Below, one piece after another: positions 23,464-33,659 of a stretch of DNA of 64,000 nucleotides. The notes under the pieces are model-generated. The model ran no database searches and was not told the origin of the DNA. It worked only from the letters and a program-made list of their open reading frames with translations. Positions within the stretch are counted from its first letter, which is position 1, and each line of letters begins with the position of its first letter. A program made the position numbers and the translations under genes. The stretch is from Isoetes taiwanensis (lineage: Eukaryota; Streptophyta; Lycopodiopsida; Isoetales; Isoetaceae). The stretch is from assembly GCA_021234155.1 (NCBI GenBank), contig JAJEKV010000306.1, positions 250,001-314,000 of the forward strand, read 5' to 3'.

Positions 23464-24418
23464 CTAATTTACCATTTTTCTTCTTCACAACCACTATTGG
23501 AAAAATCCATTCACTTGTTTCTACTTTGAAAATGAATCCAACCTGTAAGAGTTTATCGATCTCTTCTTTTACACTTGCTGCAAAATTTGGATTCATGCGG
23601 TAGGCTCTTTGGTATACAGGCCTAGCATTTGGGGTTAAAGGTATTTTCATTAAACAAATATTAGGGTCAATACCTCTTAAATCATGATAGCTCCAAGCAA
23701 AAACATCCTTGTATTCTTGCAATAACTTAATTGCTGCCTCTCGAATATGTGGTGGAAGATTAACACCAATTTGAACTAGTTGAGGTTCAGCCTCGGTATT
23801 TAGATTTATCTTCTCCAAATCTGGAGTTGTCAGATAAGGTTGGACAACGTTCTGATGTACTTCATGTGCAGGTGTAGACTGCAAAACAATAGAATCATTT
23901 CCAGTTACATCCTTTTCTATTGGCTCAGCCATATAATATGCTTCTGGTTCCCAACATGAATAATCGAATTCAGATGGAAGCATATCAGATTCTTCTGGTA
24001 ATATATTGTAAAAGTCTTCATCCTCTTCGTATTCCTCATAAATCTCGTTTTCTTCCTCACTATCTGAGAACATGGGTAGATCTTCTAGTATTGTAAGGGT
24101 TTCTGTAGATAAATCTATTTTCATGGTTTTACCTTTCTTACAAATTTTAACTGAATTATCAGACCAATCATGCAAGGCTTTAGCTTCCTTAAGCCATGGT
24201 CTACCAAGCAACACTTGGTAGTCAAGCGATCCCATTTTAGTGTCCAAAATGACAAAATCTTCTGAGAAATTCAGACCAGCAACTGTAAAAGGAATATCCT
24301 TAATAATACCCAACGGTACAACTCGAGCATGCAGCCGCCCTAACTTAAGCTTTTTTCTTAGGCTGTCAGCCATTATATTTACCCCGGCTCCACAATCAAG
24401 TGGTACTTTATGTAGCAC
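23464..24418 (-). pseudogene. Gypsy protease, spacer and start of reverse transcriptase, copy A
   Basis: Encodes a retropepsin-like segment with LDCGAGVNIM, then VVPLGIIKDIPF, the acidic spacer, AWSYHDLRGIDPNICLMKIP and, up to the break, VVVKKKNGKL. It then jumps to unrelated codons at the LINE border (23463). Compared with copy B it differs at few residues (for example FKVETSEWIF against FEVETSEWIS). It preserves the pre-insertion site of the CACTA-like transposon near 23815-23830. Confidence 0.9.
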
Positions 24419-24619
24419 ATGCCTAGAGTTGGTGATGTTTTATCCACTGGTTCACTTTGAAAAATGGGCAGCACTTAGAGTATTCCCATATTTGGCAAAT
24501 ATTTTGCCACCAGTTTAATAGGTATAGGCACTTTTATTTCTTGTAAGTCATTAAGTTTTAAAATCTCCGGATTGTCACATGTATCTATCTGTTGAAATTC
24601 CTTAAATCCTGGTAGATAC

Positions 24620-25089
24620 TTAGCTACTAATCGTAATGAAACTGGTAACATATTGTATCCTTCCCAGTGCTATGATATCCTCATCTTCTTCTTGAGCGCC
24701 ATGAGTTGAGTTTTGCAGCTCATGTATTTGGTCTTTAGCAAATTCGTAAGTAATTTTTTCTTCTATACTCTCTAAACGTATTTGTTCCAATTCAATTCCT
24801 TGTCTTTGTGCCACACCTCTTGTCACAGCATTCACTTCTACTGTTTCCTCTAAACTCACCATTCGAGCTTCTTCTACTTTAGCTTCTTCCTTTTTTACCA
24901 CATTTTTCGTCACCTGGACTTTGCAATCCCTTGCATAGTGCCCTTTAGCACCACACTTCCAACATTCTATTTCTCTAGTATCTTTGCTCTTAGATGACTC
25001 TGATGTCACAGCATAAGCTTCTGTACTTCCCTTACCTTTCTTTCTTCCATTGAGGTAACAATCTTGAGTATCATGGTTATCCCTGTTAC

Positions 25090-25090
<1 letters not shown>
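24620..25090 (-). pseudogene. Gypsy gag with CCHC zinc knuckle, 5'-truncated
   Basis: The minus strand contains CWKCGAKGHYARDC, a C-x2-C-x4-H-x4-C knuckle that binds RNA in the particle. A partial first knuckle (NHDTQDC) lies just upstream. A Glu/Val-rich tail leads toward the protease at 24418. The upstream end is cut by a trinucleotide tract at 25093, so the capsid part and the 5' LTR are missing from the window. Confidence 0.85.

Positions 25091-25092
<2 letters not shown>

Positions 25093-25159
<67 letters not shown>
25093..25159. repeat. (TAA)n microsatellite
   Basis: About 22 units. It abruptly ends the Gypsy gag. On the minus strand it is (ATT)n, like the LINE tail at 8023-8040, so it may mark the 3' tail of a minus-strand LINE whose body would lie to the right. 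I see no coding support for that body. Confidence 0.93.
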
Positions 25160-26639
25160 CCTTTATTATAAAGTTTTAGTGTATGTCATGCATAAAACCC
25201 TAAAACTTTCGACGGCCCAGATTAGATGAAATCAATGGAAGAGATTTGATGCAACAGCGTAGCGTTTGGTTTTCCATTTTCTGAATGCTAACTTGGATTT
25301 GGTGTTAGGGCTTGGATTTCATTGTCATGGCATCAAGCTCATCCTTTCCTTTGTTAATAATTACGCTGACCCATTTCGGCTCTTCTCAAAGCACAAAAGT
25401 GGCTGTCGGAACTTGAATTTCGGTCTGGCTTTTGCTGGGGGAGAGGTCTTTGAATATGCTCAGGTATTCTTCTTCATACATTATGTTCCATTATAGTCAA
25501 TTATGCAGTTTGTGTTGCAGACATTTTGATCAGAATGTGCTCTGTTCCAAGATAATCCGGCAAAGAAAAGTCCCATTCCATGTCGTTGTTGCAGACGGCC
25601 TCTATTCCCTATGCCATATCCCAATCCGAGATATTTCCACCCTCTTAAAACATTTGTTTAGCCTTTCACCAAGTCTTTTGATATTCCGAGAAGATTGATT
25701 ATTTGCAAAAATCCCTTACCATTTAGGTTCAGATCATCCTCTGCCTTTTTTCGTTTGCCTAGGTGTTTAAAACGGAAGATAGCAAAGTCTGGCAGTGGAT
25801 ATGGAGCAGGAACCGCGGAGTTGTAATCTGCAAAGTTCAGTGTTCAATATTGAGTTAGAAAGGGTTATAACGTACAATCGTTTTATCTGCAGGAGTTTGT
25901 ATTGTATAGTTGGGTGGCAAATGACAGAAGCTACTCACAGGATCATATACATCGCATTTGATAATCTTAGGGTGTGTTAAGAATCCTTGCCCGTGCTCTT
26001 GCCCTTTCCCTTTTTGAACTTGAAGGCATGCATTAGAATTAGAAGAATAGAACATGTAGACTTACTCATGACACAGTATAATAATGAGTGGAGAACTGAA
26101 AATTGATGACGGAATACCTTGCATGATGTTCCATCGGCCCAAGATTTGGAAATGATGGTTGTGATGCCCCGTGACAACATCTTTGGGTGAATGGGGCTTT
26201 GGCGGGGTTTTTAAACGTTGGATGAATGGACATAGAACTTTGGAAGCCCATTGGCGTAGATTTATGAAACCCATTAAGCAAAATATTGCAGAGTCTTGCA
26301 ATATGTTTTCAAAGTGTCAAAGTCTACCAAGGTGCTGAGAAAAGGAGGAAATAACAACTCATGAAGGAATTGCTAGAGCAATGCAGTTGTGAAATCGAGA
26401 TTTATGAACAAATTTGTTCACAAAATTTTAGATAACTATTAAGGCCGTTGAGAAACTTAGTTCGCTGATCTTGGAAAGGAGTTTTAAGCGATAGAAGTCA
26501 TTCACAAAGTGTGAAGGCATAGAGGAATATCCATGCAAGCCCATGGTCCCTCGAAGCTCCAGCAAATCAATCCTACTGTCAAACACTCTTCCCCATTTCC
26601 TTTTCACAACAAGAGAATGGACTTTTAGCGACGTGGGCT
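25160..26639. other. No recognisable gene
   Basis: Unremarkable sequence with short open frames on both strands, none matching a family I know. Confidence 0.3.
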
Positions 26640-26960
26640 TGCGGCGTGCGGCGACGTGGCGCCGCAAATAACGTCACCATGCGACGCCACGCGCCGCCGT
26701 CGCGTCGGCATACGTCGCATCGCGCGCGTATGGTGCGACGCTCGACACGTATGGTGCGACGTCGACAACGCGGACGCCGCCAGGCGGGACGACAGTGTCA
26801 CGCCAGCGGGGCGGTGTCACGCTGTGTCGCGTCGCATGCGACGGCGTATAATCGCGTCGACACCGTGGCGTAGCGTATCTGGCCACGCCCGGTGGACGCT
26901 TGCGCCCGGTGGGCGGCATGTGTGTGATGTTTCTGACGTGGACGCCGCATGCGGCACGCC
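26640..26960. other. CpG-rich block
   Basis: A sharp change to CG-dense sequence made mainly of CGACG, GCGTC and GTGCGACG words, unlike the AT-rich flanks. Low codon logic in all frames. Similar words recur near 31120-31380. Confidence 0.7.
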
Positions 26961-27130
26961 GTATATGTGACGTATGTGACGTATGTGTCATTATATGACA
27001 CGCCACGTCGATGATATATGTGGCGTGATATGACACGCCCATACATTATATGTGACGATATGACACGCCAAGTATGTATATGTGGCGATATGACACGTTA
27101 ATACGTATATGTGGCGTGGGGTGGTGCATG
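26940..27130. repeat. Degenerate TGTGGCGATATGACACGCC repeat
   Basis: Six to seven imperfect units of TATATGTGGCGATATGACACG, many internally palindromic (GTGTCATATGACAC-like). A short outlier with the same words (GTGACATATGTGACATATG) lies at about 28677-28695. Confidence 0.8.
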
Positions 27131-27277
27131 TGGCGTATATTTTTATATACCTAAGTTTTGGTTTTTTAGGATTACAAATTCAATACCTGTCTGATTGATA
27201 CCTGTCTGAAAAAGACTCTGACGACCAACCTGCAGCTTCATTTAAGCATGTTGCCTGCACATGCATCATCACAGTAG

Positions 27278-27796
27278 ATGTGCTACCGCATGAATTACCT
27301 CCTTCATCTAGACTTTGAGAAAAATGGTTTTGGGGGCTTTGAGAGATTGCAAGAGCTGGAAAAATATTGTCTCGAACTATATCAGCAAACCAAAGAAGCA
27401 CATATGGATACGTCAATACAGGGGGAAGAAGGTTATGATTTAAAATCTCATGCTGGGTATACAAGTAATTCTAATGGCACTATGGAAGTTGAAAGATCAA
27501 CATCAAGGTTGGAATCAGCAGCAATGCTTGAACTTGCAACTTTACCTGCCAAACGTCAGGATGATTTTGTGATATATGATGGTGGAGGAATTTGCGTTTC
27601 AATTGCACAAGTTCCATATGAAGCCGACCCCATTGATGAGGATTTTGAAAAGCCGAGGTACTATGTGGCTACACCTGTTGATGGCCTTGTTTCGGAGATC
27701 CATACATGGAAAGTGGAATTGGAACATAGCTTTGGTCGCTATGCCGATGAAGAGTATCTAAACTGCCAGCTGTTACCTTGGAAGTCTTCAAAGTAG
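27278..27796 (+). CDS. Unknown coding-like frame, 172 residues
   Basis: An uninterrupted plus-strand frame with natural-looking composition: [20 protein letters not shown], then [20 protein letters not shown] and [20 protein letters not shown] do not recognise the family. The start codon given is just the first ATG; the frame may be an exon, since protein-like sequence continues in another frame at once (next entry). No transposon motif is visible. It stands between CpG-rich repeats and a heat-shock-element-like array. Confidence 0.4.
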   Translation: MCYRMNYLLHLDFEKNGFGGFERLQELEKYCLELYQQTKEAHMDTSIQGEEGYDLKSHAGYTSNSNGTMEVERSTSRLESAAMLELATLPAKRQDDFVIYDGGGICVSIAQVPYEADPIDEDFEKPRYYVATPVDGLVSEIHTWKVELEHSFGRYADEEYLNCQLLPWKSSK

Positions 27797-28086
27797 AGCA
27801 TGTCATGGTGCAAAGGAAAATGGGCTTCAGCCTGGAGCTTAGGGATCACAAGGCGGTTGAGCTTGCCGACATTGCTGGGGTCCTTTGGTGCAGTTTTTTA
27901 ACGCCATGCTCAGATTGTTTTCGCTTCATGACTCATGAACTTGTTCCGTTTGAGCGCCAAGATTTTTATGGGTTCTTTCTTTGCGATCGATTGTATGATG
28001 GCGGTCACAACATACAGACCAAAAATCATGCTTTTTTAGAAATCTCTTGCTTGTCTTTTTTAATTTCTTCATTATGGCCATTCTGA
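27778..28086 (+). CDS. Continuation of the unknown frame, likely exon or frameshifted part
   Basis: Shifted frame overlapping the end of the previous one. It encodes [20 protein letters not shown] and [21 protein letters not shown] single-base frameshift near 27780 or a splice would join the two. The last 25 residues become hydrophobic and probably non-coding. Not recognised. Confidence 0.35.
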   Translation: MEVFKVEHVMVQRKMGFSLELRDHKAVELADIAGVLWCSFLTPCSDCFRFMTHELVPFERQDFYGFFLCDRLYDGGHNIQTKNHAFLEISCLSFLISSLWPF

Positions 28087-28230
28087 GGTTGTGGAGGTTG
28101 TTGCCTTCTTGGACAAGTTTGTTCATCGAAAATCAAGAGAATTGTGGAGTTGGTTGAACTAAAATATTTTAATTGGTCATCTAGCAAAATGCTTTGGGAA
28201 GAGAATCAGTGTATTCTCTCGCAACATTCA

Positions 28231-28268
28231 TTCTAGAACTTTCTACAACATTCTGGAATTTTCTAGAA
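28231..28268. promoter_or_regulatory. Heat-shock-element-like array
   Basis: TTC and GAA triplets alternate in 5-bp register at 28231, 28236, 28241, (gap), 28251, 28256, 28261 and 28266, the layout of an HSF binding site (nTTCnnGAAn repeats). Whether any promoter uses it is unknown; it may only be a repeat. A second array is split by the MITE that follows. Confidence 0.4.
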
Positions 28269-28328
28269 GGATTCCTTAGGCTCACCCAAGATTCTCTTAT
28301 ATTTTAAAACTTTTTAAAACTTTCTAGA

Positions 28329-28650
28329 GGGTAAAAGCATGTTAGGGTGTACCACTTTTGGAACCTGCAAAAGTACATACACTAGGTACTTCTGAACTGG
28401 GTACTTTCTCATTTTTCTTTTCATTAAAACTAATACAAAAATCCAAAATAAAAGTCAAGGACATGGTAATATTCAAAGTTAAGGTAAAGATAATGCTATC
28501 GGAGACCAATATATATATAAAAAGTTCTAAAACATACCTTATATTGAGATATTATACAGGTACCCAGTACCCATTCCTGGCTACCTTTTTAGGTACCTTT
28601 TTAGTCACTAAATAATACTTTTTAAGGGACACCCTAACATGCTTTTACCC
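28329..28650. mobile_element. MITE, 322 bp, with 22-bp inverted ends
   Basis: The ends are GGGTAAAAGCATGTTAGGGT (plus GT) at 28329-28350 and the reverse complement at 28629-28650. TAGA flanks both sides (28325-28328, 28651-28654) and may be the target duplication. No coding content. Joining the flanks gives TTCTAGAACATTCTAGAA, so the element landed in a TTC/GAA array that continues to 28670. Confidence 0.88.
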
Positions 28651-28652
28651 TA

Positions 28653-28670
28653 GAACATTCTAGAACTTTC
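28653..28670. promoter_or_regulatory. Second heat-shock-element-like array, split by the MITE
   Basis: GAAcaTTCtaGAActTTC in strict 5-bp register directly right of the MITE. One more TTC unit lies left of the MITE at 28322-28324, so the original site had five contiguous units. Confidence 0.4.
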
Positions 28671-28733
28671 GTATATGTGACATATGTGACATATGTGTCG
28701 TAGAAGGTCGCATGTTCCAGAAAGGCACCATCT

Positions 28734-29260
28734 TCATTGTGCCCTTAAGCCCCAGCAAGCACGTGAACTTTTAGTGTGAGCTTTTCTAATGGATTGAGCT
28801 TCATCCGGAATAATTCTAAACCACCTAATGTTCGACAAGGTGCCCCTTAGCCCGGGGGCTGCTTCTTTCATCCTCTTGGATGGCTTCGTAATTGAACAAA
28901 TGGTTCCATATGTAGTAAGCACAATGTCGCGGCTTACAAAGTTCAACACAATTTATTCTTCTCGATCTTCATGGTATATGTACAACGGATAGCTTGACGG
29001 ATGGTGCTACTTTTCCTTCAATTCATGTTCCCATTGTTTTAAAAAGCGATTTAGGGCAAACAATCAAGGTGCTCCTGCATTCTTCTACATTGTATCTTTG
29101 ACGCTTTGGCGGTCTAGCCTTCAAAATCAAAGCAATTGTAGAGATTGTCTTTCCAAATCCCCGATAATTTGATAATTATAAACATATGAGTTCCCCGGCA
29201 ATGCCCTCGAAGTTCAGATTTCTCCATCCAAGCAAGGGCAATACACGCTATATTACATCC
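28734..29260 (-). pseudogene. SNF2-family helicase fragment (RAD5/RAD16-like)
   Basis: The minus strand, over several frames, gives IALAWMEKSEL, then GFGKTISTIALILKARPPKR (motif I, GxGKT), STLIVCPKSL (motif Ia area), SVKLSVVHI, then DIVLTTYGTICS and WFRIIPDEAQSIRKAHTKSS. In SNF2 ATPases motif II is DEAH or DEAQ. The order and spacing match the first helicase lobe of RAD5/RAD16-type chromatin remodelers, which use ATP to shift nucleosomes or DNA-bound proteins. Frames are broken at least three times and only one lobe is present, so this is a dead fragment, perhaps a captured or retro-copied piece. No LTR or TIR borders found. Confidence 0.8.
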
Positions 29261-29739
29261 CAACCATGTCAATTGCGGCTATAAAATATGAAATAATAAT
29301 ATATCTAGTCATACCGTGGTGCTTGAAGTTCTATTGTTATCGGGTCATTGTCTAGATTTGCTTCTTCATCTCCCGCAATTGTATTCTAATATTTTAACCA
29401 ATTTATCAGTCCGGTTGCGAATAATGGCTAATATGGGGATGTGCACAAATGAGTCTCGGCTTGTAGGCTGCGGGCGAATGCATTCTTATCAAGTTCTGAC
29501 CCTGCAAATAATCTCCAGTGTGACAAAGATATTCGTAGTTTTCCTGATGGGGGTTGGCAAGGAGTATAGAAAATGATGCGCGTCATCTTTTTAGAGAGCT
29601 TGGATTCACGTTTGATCTTGAGCCATCGCGCCACAAAAGTTGACCCTAGAGGATATTATGCTAGACACTCCACCGGATATTTACGTGGTGGATCTAGTTG
29701 GCTCTCAAGATAGTGTAGATTGGTTAGATAAGAAAGTCC
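29261..29739. other. No recognisable gene
   Basis: Weak coding-like stretches on the plus strand leading towards the next feature; none identified. Confidence 0.25.
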
Positions 29740-30110
29740 TTGGGACCGGCATTTCATTTAATTGCTTGTGCAACCAAGTGGGGGCTTGATTTGATAACCG
29801 ATTCTGCGTTGGATTTTTTTGTTTCATTTCGTCATTCCAAAATCAACGCAGAAGCACATTTGCCTTTTGCGATGGAATTGTGGAGAAAAAAAAAAGGTAA
29901 GATGCTTCTGTTTATAGATTAAAATCAATGCATGTGGAAATTTAGATAACGTTATTGGGATAGTTCGCAGTTATGTCTTCGCAAAAGGTCGAGCAGGTTT
30001 GTCAAGGCAAAGAATTTGCAGGTGAATGATGTGGTTTCGTTTGAGAGAGATATCAAGGTAAAAATTTTACATCACGGTGGCGAAGGGATCCTTCTGGCGG
30101 TCTTTGGAAA
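29740..30110 (+). pseudogene. B3-like DNA-binding domain remnant
   Basis: Plus-strand frames read KINAEAHLPFAMELWRKKKG at about 29840 and, after a shift, SRFVKAKNLQVNDVVSFERD at about 29990-30050. A pattern of LPxxFxxE... followed by FVKAKxLxxxDVVxF is that of the plant B3 domain (ABI3/VP1, ARF and REM proteins), which binds short DNA motifs. The part between is decayed. Only a domain fragment, with no start or dimerisation region. Family assignment is by pattern only. Confidence 0.4.
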
Positions 30111-30224
30111 TTACGATGTTGATCACGGGGGATGCAACATTTTGCAGAAAGTTTTCAGTTTGTTTGGAGTCGATATTTGGTATTGAAGCAACTTAAATTC
30201 TATCTTTTGATATAACTATAATAT

Positions 30225-30622
30225 GGTAGTTTTGAGCTCGATTAGCTCTGGTTGATCGCAATTTTTGAGCTCGAATTTAGCTTATGGTTGATCCGAATTT
30301 TTGAGGCACCGCCTTATGTATATAAGCATGATGTAGAATACAAAAACCGGATATATGATATGATATAGATTTAAAATCAGTTTTTCAAAATGGAATTTGA
30401 AGATAAAAATATGAAGAAGATGAATATGATCGGGGATGGATATCAAGAAGATGAATGCCATGATGAATAAGGATATGACAATAATATTGCTTGTTTTAAT
30501 TTGTATAGGCCTATTTGTGCTATGGGTATTTTGAAAAGCGGATGAATTTAGTGATGGACATGGAGTTGGAGATGGTTGATCCGAATTTTTTGAGCTCATA
30601 ATTTAGCTTACGGTTGATCGGA
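30225..30622 (+). repeat. TTTTTGAGCTCGAATTTAGC repeat, about 38-bp unit, three copies
   Basis: Copies near 30228-30265, 30262-30303 and 30570-30622 share TTTTTGAGCTC, ATTTAGCTTAYGGTTGATC. The AT-rich DNA between them shows no gene. Confidence 0.7.
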
Positions 30623-31079
30623 GAAAGAGAAAAAGAAGGAATTAGAAATGACATATGGATTTACCCCTAGAATTTCTACAACGAGAATATTGGGTAGTCA
30701 AAAAGTGGGACTCCCATATCCTCAGTCCAACATCTTTAGAGAAGCAACAAAATGCAATCTGAATGAGGAACTTGGTGTCCAAAGATAGTGGGAGAACCGC
30801 CCGGCGACGACTCCTTGCAAATCCAAGGCATTAATGTCCCATGTGTTAAAGCGTCGATCAAAATTTGCCTAAAAATGCCATAGCCCACCGGGCCGGCATC
30901 GTCCGCGACAAATGTCACGGCAAATGTCGGACACATCCGCATAATTTGCTCGTGATGCGACTAATCAAGCTATGTTCAAGTGTTTTGAGGTATGCAGATT
31001 TTTAGGGTTGTTACACAAAACTTGCTTTCGATTTTTAGGTTGCTTTCGTAGCGACATAGGTATACATAAATTTCATAAC
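30623..31079. other. No recognisable gene
   Basis: A 68-residue minus-strand frame (30942-30736) has natural composition but no match I know. ACAAATGTCACG-like words appear at 30908-30930, ahead of the next tandem repeat. Confidence 0.25.
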
Positions 31080-31127
31080 CGACAAATGTCACGACAAATG
31101 TCACGACAAATGTCACGACAAATGTCG
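31080..31127 (+). repeat. 12-bp tandem repeat (CGACAAATGTCA)n
   Basis: Four exact units, each internally palindromic (GACAAATGTC-like). It borders a CpG-rich block (31120-31380) with GCGGCGTCATGTGACG words like those at 26.6-27.1 kb. Confidence 0.9.
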
Positions 31128-31702
31128 GCGTAAGCATGCGGCGTCATGTGACGTTACGAACATAAGACACGCCGTCGATGCGTACTTGCCTAATTTGTCT
31201 TCGCCAGTCGCATGTGACTGGATCTTGACCGTTGACTATAACGTCGCACGCGGCGTGGTCTCTGAACGTCGACGCGTCATGCCCGTAATTGCAATGTATG
31301 CTTGCCAAGTCGTAGGTGACTTGGCATGTGACCGTTGACATTGACACTCATCGCCGGCGGCGTCACGTCGCATGCGGCGTTAAAATTTCTATATAAACAA
31401 CTTTTTTCTCGGCCTTCATTGTTATTTTCTTTCGCTCCTCTTCCAGCCTAGCGCCTTTGGTGTTCTTCTTTTTAACCATATCTTATACTTGTTGCTGCCC
31501 TACATGGATCACCATGGTCATCGGCATGATCGACGCCTGGAGATGGCCGAGACAGTTGATCTTCGTCTTACCACCGGGGAGTGGATATCTTGAACCGGAA
31601 TCACATGTAAGTTACTGATTCTTGTATTTAGTAGCCTAGACATATATAAACTAGGAGAGGACGTGTACTGCGAGTAGTAAAAAAAAAAACGCAGGTGTTT
31701 TT

Positions 31703-31990
31703 GGTCAAGGACACGGTCGCCTCCACCTTGAGTGGAGAGGACCAGATGTGCCAGGCCCAAACTCACCTTCATACCTTACTAAGTACAATGTAGATTACAA
31801 AATTGAGGTGTCGCGTAGTCAAGGTCATATGTCGACTTCACCTTGAGTGGAGGGGACTCTATGTATCGAGGGGCTAGCTGGCGTCTCCAAAAGATCTTTA
31901 TTGAAATTGAAACTTATATAAGGGTCGTACTTCGGGGAAAGGGCATGGTCGGCTTCACCTTGAGTGGAGAGGACTACGTGTCGAGGGCCC
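31703..31990 (+). repeat. About 116-bp spaced repeat (TTCACCTTGAGTGGAGAGGA)
   Basis: Three copies at about 31720, 31836 and 31953, each with GTCRRCTTCACCTTGAGTGG and a following GGACT...TCGAGGG. Spacing is 115-117 bp. No gene. Confidence 0.8.
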
Positions 31991-32004
31991 ACCATCCATT
32001 TAGG

Positions 32005-32037
32005 ATTTAGGGTTTAGGGTTTAGGGTTTAGGGTTTA
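32005..32037 (+). repeat. Interstitial plant telomere repeat (TTTAGGG)4
   Basis: Four full TTTAGGG units plus a partial one, the Arabidopsis-type telomere sequence, far from any chromosome end signal. It directly follows the 116-bp repeats. Confidence 0.9.
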
Positions 32038-32559
32038 TACTACCATATATTGTATCTATCACAGCGTTCAAACTATTGTGCAGTATATAGTACTTACCTT
32101 TTGTAATTGGCAGAGGGACAAAATAGTTTGCGATTGTAAAAGATGTATGGGGCTGAAGAGACGACTTAGAACGGTTGTTGAAGACCATCGATAAGATTTG
32201 GTACATTTGAACAACCCACCGGATCGATGCTCGTCATGAATAAGGGTTGGTATACAATTATTATTTGTTTTTTTTTTTTTTTTAAGAGTATCTCTCCCAG
32301 TTTAAGTATATATTCAAGATGTTTATGATATCTAAATATGTAGGTAGATGATGCTGATGTCTCCTCCAAACTAGATGTGGATTTTGGTTTAATGTTGTCC
32401 ATAGAGGCATATGAAACTGAAGCAGTAACCCGATTCATCAATAATGTGGATGGGTGCCGCTCAACGCTGAAAGTGTTCCCCGCGTGAAAGAACACGAAGG
32501 GCTACAATCATGAGAACATTGCATGTGTCGCACATTCTAAGAACGCTTGGCCTCACGCC

Positions 32560-33160
32560 CGAAGCGTGAAATTCCTGAAGAATTGCAAAGATTAGTCCGA
32601 CCCTTTGTTAGGCACCGCAAGACATTTGGCTTGTGGCCAGTAGACTTACCTATCCCTATGGATCAAGAATTTGCTTATTGGGGAAGAAGATACATCATTA
32701 TGCGGAGCCGCATTTGTCCGTTTGGATTCGCCTTATCTCCCAGACGCAGATAGAAGTGGAGCGAGATACCCACATTCCATTAATGCCATATACGGGTCCC
32801 GAAGTAACGATTGGAAAACTTGGCAAACTTTGACTAAATATGCTTGGCGATGAGGATTTATGGAATGAATTCCAATCTTTGCGTCGATATTGTGGGGGCA
32901 TGTGATGAGGAGTTGAAGTTTATTGATGGTCGGCGGGGGTTCATGGCAATATTGCGGGGGTTCATCAACAGTTCTATTGACAACCGTGGCGATGCAATTG
33001 TGAATTTTAGAGTGTCAAGGAGGGGAGGAAGATTTTTTTACAAGATCCGTAAAAGCGAGATATATCATGGTGTGTGCTATTAAAAGCATAAACATTGGAG
33101 ATGAGTTATTCATCAACTATCGCTATGATAGACCTCTCCCATTTGAGATGGAACAATAGT
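32560..33160 (+). pseudogene. SET-domain-like fragment
   Basis: Plus-strand frames run IPLMPYTGPEVT (about 32780), then GFMAILRGFINSSIDNRG (about 32935-32990), AIVNFRVSRRGGRFF and finally SINIGDELFINYRYDRP with a stop after EMEQ near 33157. A FINxS ... N ... GDELxxxY succession is the core of SET lysine methyltransferases, which bind S-adenosylmethionine and methylate histones. The usual NHSC is changed (NSSI) and several frame breaks exist, so it is not functional. A leading block (EELQRLVRPFVRHRKTFGLW) is of unknown type. Assignment rests on the C-terminal motif order. Confidence 0.45.
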
Positions 33161-33659
33161 ATTGTTGTACTAAAAAAAAAGGAATAAAGAGGTTTTTTTT
33201 TTTTTTTAATATGTTTTTTGTCATTCGTGAGTCTATACAAATGGTTGTATGTATTTTATACTTATTACATTATTTGACATGATGGTTAATACGTTACTCC
33301 TGGTTAATGAACTCATTAGGAGGTCTCCATCCCATCCATTAGTTCTAAGTTACGTGCAAAGGGAAACCTATCGCCGTGGAATTTCAAGCCGAGCGCACCA
33401 ATATGAAGATATTGCATACGCATCAATATGAAGAGGATGAAACTATTGACGAACCCGGTGAACTTAAGTCTTTCGGGGACGAGCCGATGCTCGATATGTT
33501 GCACGCTCTTCAAGAATTATTACGATATTGATTTAGATGATGTCGAGGATGGTGGTGGAGAGGATATGGTAGAAGATGTGGGATACCCTTCGAGGATTGG
33601 TCATCGACGATGACCCTATTGTTGTTAGGTAAACGCTAGTTATTTCTGCGTCTCGAACC
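33161..33659. other. Coding-like patch, not recognised
   Basis: T tracts at 33189-33208. An acidic plus-strand stretch (GELKSFGDEPMLDMLHALQE at about 33450-33520, then DLDDVEDGGGEDMVEDVG) leads into the transposase remnant that follows and could be its N-terminus. Confidence 0.3.

Noticed and set aside
25093-26640. Minus-strand LINE with tail at (TAA)n
   Set aside because: The tail fits, but no reverse transcriptase or finger motif is seen to the right; kept only as a note on the microsatellite.
26656-27046. Long open frames on both strands in the CpG-rich block
   Set aside because: Arg/His/Ala-rich translations in several frames at once are a product of CG-rich repeats lacking stops.
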